Positions 23,767 to 36,029 of a stretch of 64,000 bases of DNA are shown piece after piece. A program made the translations under genes and the position numbers. The DNA comes from Cerrena zonata. Its lineage: Eukaryota; Basidiomycota; Agaricomycetes; Polyporales; Cerrenaceae. The number at the start of each line of letters is the position of its first letter. Within the stretch, counting starts at the first letter, position 1. The stretch covers positions 310,001 to 374,000 of the forward strand of contig JASBNA010000035.1 in the NCBI GenBank assembly GCA_038087015.1. Direction: 5' to 3'. Below the pieces are notes generated by a model that was given only the letters and a program-made list of their open reading frames with translations, was not told where the DNA came from and did no database searches.

Positions 23767-24406
23767 GATGGCTATGACGTTACGGATTAGGGGATGGAAG
23801 TAGGTGAAATACGGACTATAAAACACACCTTCTAGTTACTTTCTTACATACCGACGTACTACGTGATCTGCGAACGGTTTATTAATGGTTTTGTTTCTCT
23901 TCTTGCGTACTCGTCAATTATCTTTTCTTTGCGCATCAACACTACCCTCGTTGAGTTGATGTCGAAAATGACGGACTGCTCGTTGCACTTGATTTTGATT
24001 TCTTTCCATACGCTCATTATACGAACGTTGTTGGATCTAATGCTCTAGCCGCTGTTCTGAAGACAGTATACCCTTCCGTAGACCATACCTGGTACCCCTA
24101 CCGTTACAACTTCGCACTCAGTAATTGTTGAATCCAACTTGAAACTGATAGGATAACTCGGGGAAAAACTAATGGCTAATCCCGTGTAGAATATGACGCG
24201 GTCAGAGATGCCAGCGCGACAGTTTGTACCTGTGTAAGCTTTGGCGTCTTATCGACTATCCCCGTTGCTTGTGGTTGTTGACTATTATCTCCGAAGCAAT
24301 TACCATGTATAGCTTCCCGGCCAAGCCTGGGTTAAATACTTTCAGGCTTCAGCTCTTGACGCAAATGAATTAACAAGCTCGATAGCCTAAAAATCTGATT
24401 CATGGA
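23767..24406. other. Intergenic: glycoprotein 3' flank to F-box copy B
   Basis: No gene recognised. Confidence 0.5.
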
Positions 24407-26110
24407 ATGGCCCAAATCGAAGGGTGAGTAATCATCATGCTTCACCTACCAAGACCTTAAGACACTATTGAACCCAACTTTAGAAATATTAGTTGCTCCG
24501 TTAAACAGGCCAACCCCATACCTATCCTCAACTACGACATCCTGATATACTCTATGCTATTTCTGACGGATAGCATCCAATACGATCTCCTCCCTATGAT
24601 GCAAACATGTCGAGTACTGTACCAAGCCGGTATCCCGCTCCTCGTCCGCAGGGTCGAACTCGATCTCGACCGCTGCTTAGACTCCAATAACCCTTCCCAA
24701 CTTCAAGTGCTGGATTCCTTCTCTCTATTCATTTGCACAGATCCTACTCGACGTAGTCTGCATGTTCGCGAGCTCTATATTTCAATCAAACGTCGGCAGA
24801 ACATCGACTCTCAATCCATCCGCGCATTTGCTCAGGTGTTGAAGCAATTCCATAATCTGATCGCTTTGCGCATCTTCGACGCAGAATATTGGCTAGGCTT
24901 GGACAGTAGTCTTGAGGATGCCGTGTCTACCCTCCCCAATCTCCGCGCTATTGATGTTAGTAGCCCCAAGCATGACTCGGAAATCAACATGACCGTAACG
25001 GCCCGTGTTCTGAACCGTCTTACTGCTCCGGTCAGGTTATTGAACCTACACTGTCCATCCCCTTCAGCTCAAGATCTGTTCGGTATTCTTCGCAATCTTG
25101 CTCCCACCTTGGAGTACCTTACAATCTGGAAATTAACTCTGACGTAGCTCTCTATGGAATTTCGGGAGAAGACGTGTCAGAGTCCATCCCCCCTTTGATA
25201 GCTAGTGCACCAAATCTCCGAACCCTCGAACTCTTTGATCATGGGTACCAGAGTATAGAACAAGCGCAAGAGAACAACATACTCGCTCAACAACAGCGCC
25301 AATCGTGGCCTATGCTCGACAACGTAACCGGACCTCTGCACTCTCTCTACGCTCTGGGGCTCCAATGTCGCGTGCGGGCTGTGAGGATACAGTATTTTGG
25401 GATGGAGGATGCCGAAAGCTATAGACAAACGCAGTGCGTTCTCAAAGACATGAGGCCTTCTACATTGTCGATGTTGGCGGACCTATCTCGCATTAGTGTC
25501 TCTGACATTGCATCTGTCGTTCCCACTCCTGCATGCCAATATCTCACCCATTTTTCATTCACGATCTCTTTCAACCTCTCCTCGATATCTGCCACCCCTA
25601 AAAGTATTGTGGTGAGTCTTTACTTGTTCAACTTTGTACATCTTACTAACTACCAAGCAGGAAAACATACTCATTCTCCTCAGCACACTTTCTCAACTCA
25701 AGTTCTTACGTTTGACCATTTTTTGGACGAAAGAAAAGGAGTCCGAGACGACTGATTTTGTCCTCCTACAACTCAAAGAGCTACACGAGAAGCCATCTGG
25801 CTTTTTGCAGCACATCGCAGAGATCACACCGAGTCTGCAAACGATTGATCTATATACGGAACCAGATTGTCAATCAGCGTGGAAGATTCGGCGTTCAAGG
25901 GATGGTGTGGTTGTCATCGATGCTATTGGGATTGGGAGTGCTGAATGGATGGCAATGAACTCGGACTCGTCCTTAAAAAGTTGGTGGATGTGTAAGTTCA
26001 TTAATTCACGATATTATCACAACGACATTGAATCGGGAATATTGCACAGTGACCTTGGATTCCTAGTAATAGACACAAGTATTAAGCATGTGTATGCTAC
26101 TCTTTGGCTC
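24407..26110 (+). pseudogene. Broken F-box/LRR-like gene, inverted copy B
   Basis: Copy of the gene at 13960-15680 on the opposite strand. A 17-nt first exon (24407-24423, MAQIEG when spliced) is in phase 2, with the next exon from 24484 reading PILNYDIL, SIQYDLLPMMQTCRVLYQAG and leucine-rich repeats to 25145. There, 34 bases present in copy A are missing, which shifts the frame into an immediate TAG. Downstream, the frame MSESIPPLIAS continues, and the stretches broken in copy A near STLSM and FWTKE are intact here. The intron beginning at about 25612 (GTGAGT) and the following exon (ENILILLSTL) are kept. The C-terminal region is homologous to copy A up to about 26100. It is non-functional as it stands. 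Confidence 0.8.
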
Positions 26111-26176
26111 CTCAAATATCCCGGTTCAACCTGTCTATTACGATCAAGGCTAAGTCCTGGCCGCTTTCACGTCGGT

Positions 26177-27474
26177 TCATGAAGTCTCTTGCGGTCGTGC
26201 AATTAGCCTCTTTCCACTGACCTCGTCCCGCTTCACTCTTTCCATAGCATCTGGAATCCCTGAAAGTCCTTTTGGCAGAATCTCGACGACGTTTGGCTAC
26301 AGGAAATGGTTGTTATCGCATGTTTACCCGGGATTGCATACAGAGACTTACTTTAATGTCACCAGAGTCTATTAGGTCGGTCAAATGGGTATACAAACTG
26401 ATACAGACATCTTTGTTTTGTACAGCATATCCTGTGCCGTGCGATGCAATGATTTTCTTGTCTGGTGTCGTCTTCTTTTCGTCGACCTTTGAAGATAGGT
26501 ATACCACTAGAATCCCTCCCGAAGACAGCAAGTCATATGCAGTATTTTGGGTAGCGGAGAGCGAGACCGTGTCATAAATGAATTTTATAGGCCCAGGAAT
26601 AATTGCGTTGATTGCCTTCTCTATCTCTCGGGGAGGAAGATGACGATCGACGACATGTGTCGCACCCAAAGACTTGACCAGTTCGAAGTTTTGTGGCGAA
26701 GCAGTCGTAACAATAGGTGAGAAACCGGAGAGTTCGGCTAGTTGAATAGCTAATGATGTTTCGTCAGAAAATAGCCTCTTCTACGTCAATTCGTCATGAT
26801 ACGTACTGTACTTTCCGACTGAACCGGAGCCACCGAAAACAACAACGGGTTGACCTGAATATTTCTTGCGACCTTCATTTAACCAAGGAGGTGTGAGACC
26901 GGTTCCGCCACCTCGTTCAACGGGTCCGTACAGGCCCACACCTGCGGTACTAATAGCCAATGGAATAGTTGCAGCCTCGTCGAACGAAAGGCTAGGAGGG
27001 ATCTAAGACATGTAATTTAGGGTGTTGATGGGTTTCGGGCTATTTCGTGTGTTACTCACTTTAGAAGCGAATTCTGCTGGCACTGTGCCATACTGTTGAA
27101 AAGTTCCAAGACTGAGCGACTGCAACCACCCTGAATAGATGCTATCTCAAATCAATATAATTATATCAGAGGCAGATACAACCTTAGAGTGATATCAATA
27201 TTAATACGTACACGCGGTCCCCGATGGCAAGTGACGTAACTTCTTCTCCAGTTGCAACAACCTCACCAGCTGCATCAAGTCCTAGAACCAAGGGATAATT
27301 TCCAACTACTAGTCCGAAGTCTCTGACCTTCCAGTCAGCAGGATTTACACCAGCAGCTTCAATTCTAACCAAAACTTCGTCGGGTTTTGGAGTATAGGTT
27401 TTGACAGTTTCTATAGCGGGATCACCACCTTTCTGTTGAATAACGAGTGCTTTATGAGTAGTCGGTATTGACAT
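26177..27474 (-). CDS. Zinc-type medium-chain dehydrogenase/reductase (enoyl-reductase-like), tandem copy 1
   Basis: NAD(P)H-dependent oxidoreductase of the group that includes trans-acting enoyl reductases of secondary metabolism. Exons 27212-27474, 27060-27141, 26807-27002, 26352-26749 and 26177-26296 give 352 aa. The N-terminal GroES-like fold shows EVLVRIEAAGVNPADWKVRD and VLGLDAAGEVVATG; the nucleotide-binding motif is VVVFGGSGSVGKYTIQLA, formed across an intron; C-terminal NVVEILPKGLSGIP. The catalytic-zinc cysteines are not seen, typical for this subgroup. The first intron uses an acceptor that yields GDRVIYSGW. Its neighbour (27771-29050) has the same five exons with nearly the same lengths. 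Substrate unknown. Confidence 0.88.
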
Positions 27475-27536
27475 ATTATGATCGCGCCGGGTTGCAGGAG
27501 ATAAGAGGTTGAGTTTAATGGTGTATACTCGAACAG

Positions 27537-27543
27537 ATTTATA
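27537..27543 (-). promoter_or_regulatory. TATA box, oxidoreductase copy 1
   Basis: TATAAAT on the minus strand, 63 bp before the ATG at 27474. Confidence 0.6.
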
Positions 27544-27770
27544 GCTGGCGGAGTATCTCGGGCAGGGAAGAGTCGCCGAAGGCACTCGCCAGAATCTCAT
27601 TTCATGGGACATCCGCGATCTTCTGTTGGACTCGGCGTCCAGCTATACACAAGTTGTTGATCGGTTTATTTTTGTTATATCCCGAGTTAGCGGGACCTGA
27701 CTCAGCCTATCTTTGAAGGAACATGACATCATTGAGTTCAAATACTATACAATTGCACCATAATGTTACT

Positions 27771-29050
27771 TTAGGCAGTCTCTGTAGGATGGGCGACAAG
27801 TTTCTTCCCACTGACCAAATCCTTCTTCATTCTCTCCAATCCTTCAGGGATACCAGCGAGACCACCCGGTAAGACCTCCACAACGTTTGGCTAAATTATT
27901 TCGGAATGAGAAGTGATCCATATGTGCAAATAGGTGTCCATGTACATACCTTGATTTCACCTGATGCGAAAAGCTCTGTGATATGATTATATAAGTCCAC
28001 ACCAAATGAGGCATTGTCTGGTGCATGAACACTTCCAAATGTGGTGATGACCTTGGTATCGCCGGTCACCTTCTCCTTGGGAATCTGGCTTGGAAGAACG
28101 AGAAGTAAGGACCCGCCAGGTGCGAGTACTTCGAATGCGGCCTGTTGGGTTGGACCAAGACTGATTGCATCATAGACGATCTTGAGAGGTGCTGATGTGA
28201 TCTTTATCGCTTCGGCAGCGATCTCTGAGGGAGAAAGGCTTCGGTCTATAGTGTGGGTCGCACCGAGGGATTTGACGAACTCGCTGTTATGAGGAGAAAC
28301 AGTGGTGATGATGGGTGAAAAGCCGGAGAGTTTGGCCAATTGGATAGCTAGGTAGGTTCATGATTTTAATATAATATGAGAAGGCAGCATTCTCAAAAGA
28401 AACATACCGTATGTTCCGACAGAAGACGATCCGCCAAAAATAACGATAGGCTGACCAGCGTACTTGTTTTTGCCTTCGGGTTTCCAGGGTGGTGTTAAAT
28501 TGAAACCGCCCTGTGCCCACGAGGGAGCGTAAAGTCCAACTGCAGCTGTAGTGAACCCGAGGGGAATAGAAGCCGCTTGATCAAACGTGAGATTACTAGG
28601 AATCTACATCGAAATGGTGTTAGTATACGTGAGAAATGGAAGCATAAAGTACAAACCTTTGCAGCTATCTCGGCGCGGATGATAGTATATTCCTGGAAGG
28701 TAGCCAGCCGGTTGGTGAAGTATCCTTGGTGGAAACTTGAGGCCAGAACAGTATTAGGGGTGACATTGGTTCAGATATCCGAGGACTTACATCTTATCTC
28801 CAGCAGTGAATTTGGAAACACCCTCGCCCACAGCTACTACGACACCCGCAGAGTCTGTACCAAGGATTGCTGGCCATTCCGTCACAAAATAGCCAGCCTC
28901 CGGGATCTTCCAGTCAACAGGGTTGAGTGCAGTAGCTTCGATACGAACGAGGACCTCCCCAGGCCCTGGTTGGTTAACATTAGAGGAACCAAGGTAGAAT
29001 TTTCCCTTGAGTGGAACAAGTAGAGCTTTCTGTTGAGTAGGGAGAGACAT
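27771..29050 (-). CDS. Zinc-type medium-chain dehydrogenase/reductase (enoyl-reductase-like), tandem copy 2
   Basis: Exons 28791-29050, 28657-28735, 28408-28603, 27950-28347 and 27771-27890 give 350 aa. Exon 3, 4 and 5 lengths (196, 398, 120 nt) are identical to copy 1. Motifs: EVLVRIEATALNPVDWKIPE, ILGTDSAGVVVAVGEG, IFHQGYFTNRLATFQEY, the Rossmann motif IVIFGGSSSVGTYAIQLA, and NVVEVLPGGLAGIPEGLERM at the end. It is a tandem duplicate but has clearly diverged in the substrate-binding half, so the two may use different substrates. An in-frame ATG 45 bp further up (29095) exists; 29050 was chosen because it starts MSLPTQQKAL, parallel to MSIPTTHKAL in copy 1. Confidence 0.88.
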
Positions 29051-29100
29051 GTTGGGAGAGTCGTCAATGATGATACTGCAAATGACGATTGTCACTCACA

Positions 29101-29108
29101 TATTTATA
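29101..29108 (-). promoter_or_regulatory. TATA box, oxidoreductase copy 2
   Basis: TATAAATA on the minus strand, 51 bp before the ATG at 29050; close in motif and spacing to copy 1. Confidence 0.6.
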
Positions 29109-30478
29109 CTGCAGCGATGACCTATGATGACGCCAAAATCCCACCAATGAACTTACCAAGCAGGAGATCGGTCGTGAGATCGCGGATATCGACTTTTACT
29201 TTCCTGATTATGATTTGCCTGATGGTTTTCCCCCCGATCTGGTGTAAACGGATTTTCCTGAACCCTCACGACGTACCCAGTCGCTTCTTTCGATGTGTAT
29301 ATCCTTGTATATCCTGCTCGGTCAGGTTACTGCCCTAAGCAACTTACTTGTTCGTGAAGACTCGAAAATTGAAGATGCTCGGAAACTGGAGTGGGTCGGA
29401 AATGGTGGATATCAGCGTGGATGAGAGTGAGTGATATTGAAGACGCGTGGCAAAAACGGTATCTGTAAGCCGTTGAGTGGTACACTCCTCCTACAGAAAT
29501 GAATAAATCTCAAAAACTATACCAATAAAGGGGCCCGAACCGCGTGCCTGAGCCCAGTCCAAATACTTCACATTGCCCGTCGAGAACAGGTTGGATTACC
29601 AAGAGTCGTGTCTGCCTGACTGACTAAGGATTTCGAGTGATTCGTCACCACATAACAAGGGTGAGCGATCAACCTCAACTCAAACCGTAACTTCGTAACG
29701 TTCAGTACTCAGTGAAACGACCCCTTGAGCGGCCTTAGCCTAGGTCACGGTCACGTGCTTGCTTCTTGGTGGCAGCGCTCGACCAGGTGAAGTTGGCGAA
29801 GTCGCTTTTTGTACAGAGGCATCTTCAGCCCTCTTTAAAACAATATAGATATCTATTGTGCTACAAATAGAGCCCGGGGACAATAGTCCTGGGAATACTA
29901 TACATAACACTGGTTGATTAGTACCGCGCACTGTCCTAGTATCGTCCAGTCGCAGCGGTTATACAGTAAAGTCCGCAGATCCACGGGCCATGGTGGTGTT
30001 ATATCCATGTACAGTGAGCCTCCTCTCATTTTCAGTGACTATCTGTCAAATTAACACTCGTATAATGGAGCTGTATTCATGTTCCAGGTATCCAACAAAC
30101 TCTATGTTTGAAGCGTCCGATCTAACATGGAGATATGATCACCTCACTCCTTCCGCACTCAGGTTATCATGTTTCAAGGTATATAAGGTGACTCAATGGC
30201 TCGTTCTGTTAGTCTTGCCTTGTAATAAGGCAATAGGGAAGTTTACCCTGTACGCTTCGCTCGCTTCCTCCAGCACTTGTCTGGTTTCCCTTCTGGCGGT
30301 ACCTAGCGACAGAGCCTTGTATTGCGCACTGGGGCCAGTGACATCGGCGGGAACTAAATATTTCACAATCGTTCATTCTTCTTGACAGATCAAGCTAACA
30401 TATATCGGAGAGAATCGCTGAAAACTTGAAGGAGCGTCGAACCTGCTCCCCTCCCTTCCATTTACGACGATACACCTT
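29109..30478. other. Intergenic, oxidoreductase pair to DUF6533 gene
   Basis: About 1.4 kb with no coherent gene; open frames are short and lack splice continuity. Confidence 0.5.
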
Positions 30479-31713
30479 ATGGAAGACAACATTCACCCCT
30501 CTGAATTCTCTCTGCCCTCTGGAGTTCCCCGCCGAGACCCTACATTGACGTTATATGCAAGCTATATCGCAGTGATTGCTATGAGTGTACGTTTTTCTCA
30601 TAGTAGGGACTTCTGGCTCATCTCCATGTCTCGTTTCTAGGCATGGACATGGGATTTTCTTCTCTCTATCCCGAGCGAGGTGGAGATTTTCCAGGAACGA
30701 CTTTCGCTATCGCTTCGGGCTTCACCTAAATTACGCTTCAGCGATATCGTGTATATCTTGGCCCGGTATGTGTACTTCTTGTCATTGCAAACATTCTTTC
30801 ATCCCATTTTGTCCTGAATCATTACCTAGTTTGATGACATGCGCAAATATGATGACAGCGATGATGCTCGCCGGTTAGCACAAAACGCGAACCAACTAAA
30901 GTATCTACTGATATCTTGATCAGCCGAACCCTACAATTGCAAAGTCATAACGAGGCTTTCAGTCGTATTCGCGTCGTTGGCATTTCCGATAAATTCCTTG
31001 CTCTTTTTTCTTCGCGTTCGCGGTGTGTTCTTTGAATCACGAAGACTGGTGATCGCTTTCTTTGCGTTATGGCTTCTGTTGGTCGGTGCTTTTGTCCAAC
31101 CACTGGTATTGGTTATCACGAATATGATATCCAGCAAATTCCTCTGTGTTGTGAATGTGAGACCATTCGGGACTTTTGGCTTTCTGAGCGTTGCTGTCTT
31201 TGATACCCTCATTTTTCTCACTATCTCTCTTAAACTAACGGTTATTATGCGGTACATGGACCGTGGCTGGAAGGCTCGTATCCTAGCAATCCTTCGTGGA
31301 GGAAGGGGACTAGGGCACGCCTCACAAGCTTTGCTCCAGACGGGACAACTCTATTATCTGTGAGTCCATAATGTATATGTACGAAAACAGAATTCTGATA
31401 CTTGCTGTAAAGTGCTTCGGTTAGCGTCACACTTGCATGCATGATTATCATGCTTGCGCCCAAGGTGCCTCCTGTTCTACAGGGATGCATGATTTTCCCC
31501 GGCCTCGCGATTCAGAACATGATGACGTGTCGGGTTTTCCGGCTTCTCAGGCTGGGGCTTATCGAAGAACATCTCGAACCCATCTCCTACTCAGCGCAGG
31601 AATTGAATTTCCGAACACAAAGTCCTCGTACCTTGGATTTCGCACGTCCGGGAGAAACGGAATCGTATAGTGACGTCGTTGTATTAACCCCTATAAGAAG
31701 ATTCGACATATAA
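30479..31713 (+). CDS. DUF6533-family integral membrane protein
   Basis: Exons 30479-30586, 30641-30765, 30830-30873 (44 nt), 30924-31359 and 31413-31713 give 337 aa. The N-terminal block LYASYIAVIAM, WTWDFLLSIPSEVEIF and DIVYILAR is the DUF6533 signature (a helix, then a charged loop with a conserved Glu). Six to seven hydrophobic helices follow (VVFASLAFPINSLLFFL, VIAFFALWLLLVGAFV, FLSVAVFDTLIFLTISL, VSVTLACMIIMLAP). The cytosolic tail is polar, with RTQSPRTLDFARPGE. The family is expanded in mushrooms and has no established function. The exon 1 donor (AGT then GTACGT) and the exon 2 acceptor were selected because only they restore the SIPSEVEIF frame. Confidence 0.85.
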
Positions 31714-32035
31714 ATGAATAGGTGGGACTTTCGGCATATTTACTTCCCGTTACAAACAGCTCGTTCACAGATATATCCTTCTAGTGTTGTTACTTCTTTA
31801 ATGGAATATAGATCTCGAGGTATAGAAATATACGCTGTTGTGTTATTCACACATAGACGTGGGCAGTTGAAATTAGGAATTATAGGTACCGACACCGATG
31901 TCCAACATACTATCCAAGATTATGGACTTTGCGTTTTACAACGAATGTGGAACATTGGCTGAACAAAGAACGGAACCAACTGGCCCCTCGCTCCATTGAA
32001 TTCAAATACAATGAGCCGGAGGGGCTCGAGCTGTA
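31714..32035. other. Intergenic, no feature seen
   Basis: AT-rich flank without recognisable coding content. Confidence 0.5.
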
Positions 32036-32245
32036 CACAAGAAGCTTATATCAGCTCAAACCATCGAAGCGATTAATCCAGTAGATGTAATGGAAAAGGG
32101 ACATGGTAATATCACCGGTGGAATTGGATCGCGTCGTTCAAATATATAGTCCTTGTTCGAGTTGGGGTTACACCAATGTATGCGATTGTTCTGGCCACCG
32201 GACAGTACCAGATTGTACGACTCAAAAAGGTACTTAAGGTAGATT
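32036..32245 (+). pseudogene. Remnant of the ~107-aa orphan gene family
   Basis: Translated in shifting frames this resembles the middle and end of the ~107-aa protein at 58198, 60164 and 61195. It shows a KNLVPTQ-like start, a damaged ELGRVV segment, then LVRVGVTPMYAIVLATG, after which the NRLWVTKDDIA part is missing and only RLKK remains. The nucleotides around GTTGGGGTTACACC match the third copy best. It has stops and shifts and no start, so it is a relict lying about 26 kb from the living copies. Confidence 0.7.
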
Positions 32246-33908
32246 ATAATGCGAAGACTGGTGCAGGTATCTTAATTGTCATTGCCACTTCTGCTCTAAA
32301 TGTTCTGTTTCCTCTGAAAGGTCTTCGTGGTCCATTTGTGTCTTATAACCTTAAATACATAATACGTTGTGGCCTACATATATGTCCATAATTAGGTACC
32401 AGGATATAGTACTTGCGAAAACGTATCAATGTCCAATGTGGCGAGAGTTGTCCATTAGGTTGTCACATAATCCGATTCAGATGCAGGAGGGACATGAATG
32501 TCACGGAGAGCTCGAGGCCAATGCAAGAGTAGCAAACTGCCACAATGTATCATCTCCATGAGAGACTTGGGGTTTCACGCCGGTGGAAGGACAGGCATAG
32601 AAGCCAGAGAGTTCTCGAATGACGTCTTCCTGAAGATTCGTCGTAACGTCTGGGTCGTTGTCTCTACTAAAAGACTTTACTTGGCCTATCCTCTTGTGTC
32701 TTTTTGAGTGTCGACAGTAAGAACCCGGATTTCTCGTCATAAAGCGGCAGCGAACGTTAGGGAATGAGGAATGGAGTGAAGGGTACTCGCATCGAATATC
32801 GTGGAAGTCAAAGCTAAATACTGTATATGAGATGGAACGAATCATTCATAGAGAACTGGACGTACTGTTTCTTAGTGTGGTCTCGAAAATTGCATCTCTG
32901 GTCGCTCCGATAGTTGCATCCACGTTTTCGGCAGAAGTACGTCTAGTAGTGTGGTAGAGTATGCATTGTTAGCGTTGTTTTAGGTGAATTTTATGAAGAG
33001 AGAGAAAATACCTGGTGGAGCTTGTTGAAAGCAGCGGGTATAATTGATTCTTTGAAAGCTTTCTCAAAATGAGTTAATTTATATCGAATTGCCGGCATAG
33101 GGGGATCTAGACTTGCAGCGAGCGAAACAGTTGCAGATCGGGTAATGGAAAGAAGTGTATGAGCTACTGGTGAGCATCGTTCTGCCCATTATATAGCATG
33201 AAGTGATAGAACTCCGCGGCTCGGTAGTGACCCAGTATGGTAGAACATACCGTTTGCATGCAGTAGTTTAACCATGAGGATGCCAAAGCTAGCCGAGCAG
33301 AACAATGAGGCTATACATCCGCTCTGTTCATGGTATACTATGATCCCTAGGCACAATGAAACTCGGATAAATTCTGTGCTCTCTTCAAGCGGGGGGATGG
33401 TGGCTGAGATTGAGATGAATATTCCTTCTTCGACGGAACGCAAGTCAAGTATCTATCCAGCGTACAAAACAGAGAGATGAAATCAACAGACCATTCGAGG
33501 ATGTCGACTTGAACGCCACAATGGCGCGTTCTAGCTGTCCATAAAAGGCAAGTTCACCCGACCCGACCGTTATATTGGAACACGCTTGAAATTGACCTAC
33601 CATGTGTTTATCAAGGACCTCTGTGTCAACTTACAAGTCCGCAATGCATGGAGATGACGTCAAATGGTCCTTTCATATTTCATATCGCACTCTTAACCTC
33701 GTCGGACAAAATAAGAACCCATGTTTGACGATAATTCGATATATTACATCAGAGCCTGTTTCTGTTCTATATGTGCAATATCAGTGACCTTCATTCAAGG
33801 GGCAGATAGACGATGTACTTGCAGTACAATCAATCTTGCAATTGTTCTTCAGTGATCGCTTTGAGAATTGTCAGTATGTCCAGATTTATTCGGATCGTCA
33901 AAGTGAGA
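32246..33908. other. Gene-poor stretch
   Basis: About 1.7 kb with no gene I can support; frames are short and unspliceable. Confidence 0.5.
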
Positions 33909-35374
33909 TTAAGATTTCGTAGTAATCTCATCAAAATACCACTTTGGGAGGAATCCAACTCGATCTTCACCGTTCACAACTTCCTCGACGCCCTCCTGAG
34001 AAAGGAGAGAAATGCTGACACCCTTTTGAGGAGTAAAGCTGACCCTCCACACAGGTATATCGTTGGTCGCAGAAGGGGAATGAGATGTTACGATAGACTT
34101 CAGGAAATCTATGAAACATGTCCCCCAGTGAAGACAGATGAGAGGATTCCACCCTCCTGGTTTGTCACGTACAAGTCCTGGTAAATCGGCGGTCTTGAAT
34201 GTCTGTAATGTAGATAGTCGACCTTTACGTGTTCGAAAGCCTACTACGATCTCCTACGTTCACAACCATGAGTAAGTTCGACACAATATAATTGATACAC
34301 TAAGAAAATGGCTTACTGGGACGCCTAACAAGAAAGATTGAAAGTAGAACTTGAGTAATTTCCTAAATGGGCACCACTTAGAGGTCAACATGACGAATAT
34401 ATTGAAAATATTACACTCACTTTTCGAAACGAGATTCATCCCATGGTCCATGGATGGTAAGTGAGGTCTTCAACTCCACAAAATTATCTGTAGTGCCAGT
34501 GTATTTTCCTGAGTAGACTTTCAGTTCATTGTTCGACTTCGCAATGATGAAGAACTTTACCCCGAACACAGTCGACTTCTCCACCAATGAGAATTTTGGT
34601 GTCACCTAGCTTTGTTTCGACTACGTTACACCATTGAATATGATTGTCTACATCCCCACCCCACCCACCCTTTGCGTGAGAAGGTTTGGGTGAGGTGGAG
34701 GTGCAGTACGACTCGAAGGCAAATCCGTAGTACATTGGTCTGCGCTGGCGGGGTGGCATATTAATGCTTTCATGCCACAGGGAGTCAGTTTCGGCCACTT
34801 CACCAGACATATGAAATGCACATACTACTCAAGTTGTCGTTGATTGGATATGAACTCCTCGAAATACATCGTTCCATCGTGAAACATGACGTTAAGCTCG
34901 AAAGAGTTCCATTTCTCGTAAGGTGAAGTAAGGATCCTCGATGACGATGGAATCGTTAACGATCTTGATCATTGTCCTAAAGAATGTTCGAGTGTGCACT
35001 CACTTTGTTATCACGCCTCTCCATGAAACTATGTCTATGTTCTGGAGCCAAGATCGACCGTCCTTTCCACTTGCATCCAAGTTTGAACGGTTCTTGCTGA
35101 TAGCTCTGAGAAGGCTATCGATACGACCTTTGTCATCTGCACGTTGTTTCCATCGATCGTACCCATAGTTCAGATCTGCATTCTTTGGAGGTTGTACATA
35201 GTATCTGAGTGAAGAATTTGTGAATTCCAACTCGTGTGATTCATTGTAGGAGAATGTCAACAATAGGGAGGGCTTTTGAAATGAAACCGATGTGGGTGGA
35301 TTCGTGGTCTTGGGCGGGTACGCCAATTCTTCACTCATGGTACGTGGCGATTGGGTTTTCCCCGCAGAGGCCAT
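33909..35374 (-). CDS. RAI1: RAI1/DXO-family decapping and RNA 5'-end quality-control enzyme
   Basis: RAI1/DXO proteins remove incomplete caps or 5'-pyrophosphate from RNA, and RAI1 supports the nuclear exonuclease Rat1. Exons 35004-35374, 34826-34936, 34561-34766, 34421-34508, 34317-34362 and 33909-34253 give 388 aa. Family motifs in order: NADLNYGYDRWKQR, DIVSWRGVITKILTSPYE, QRRPMYYGFAFESYCTS, then the metal-binding GGEVDC and ELKTS with Glu, Asp, Glu and Lys of the active site, KKLLKFYFQSFLLGVPEIVVGFRT, and the C-terminal WNPLICLHWGTCFIDFLKS. The second intron was placed by homology: a GT just after an apparent in-frame TAG removes that stop and joins QRQLEYINMPPRQRR. A second ATG at 35338 (MSEELAYPP) may be the true start. 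It is divergent from the GTPase gene. Confidence 0.88.
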
Positions 35375-36029
35375 GATAAGAATATTAGGTTGGGAAACCT
35401 TCGAGCCTTAGGAGGTGAGACCTTGAGGGGAGAGACTCGAGACGTAGTACTATCCTCATGGGTGGTTGCGGCGCAGGGCCCTGCGAACTTCAAGAATAAG
35501 AAGTAAGCGAGCTTCTTTAGGTAATAGCCTCTCGTGACTTGCGATTTTCGTGTCGCCGGTGAGGGGACAGATGAGTATGGCCCTATCTCCAGATCATGAA
35601 GTCCAACTCGTATAAACGGTATCAATATCAGTGCAGAATTGACGATCATTAAATTCGTCGTCATTCCCAATCCAGTAACAAGAGGCCGAACATTCAGAAG
35701 AGCTCAGAATGGGGTCTCTACATACAATGCCGACTTTGAGTTTGCTTCTACAACACCTTCAGTCCGTCACATTAACAGCGTATAGAGAGAAGAGCTTCCA
35801 ATTACGAGACATATTTGGACTTACCTATAGCGCAGCTCGGAAATGAAGAGCATCAGGTATGGGTTCTTATACACGAGCAAACCTAATATGCCGCACATCG
35901 TCTAGGTTCGACCAATGTGGACCACAGCCAGCGTCGCCACTACATGCCTTGCTCGCAGCACAATAAAGGCAGGGCCTACTGAGATGTCCTCTCCTCAGTT
36001 GTCGCCCCGCCTTCGTACTACTCACCACC
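35375..36029. promoter_or_regulatory. Divergent promoter, RAI1-like and GTPase genes
   Basis: 655 bp between opposite starts, with no clear TATA element near either ATG. Function inferred from position only. Confidence 0.4.

Noticed and set aside
28577..29023. 148-codon plus-strand frame over oxidoreductase copy 2
   Set aside because: Antisense shadow spanning two introns of the real gene.
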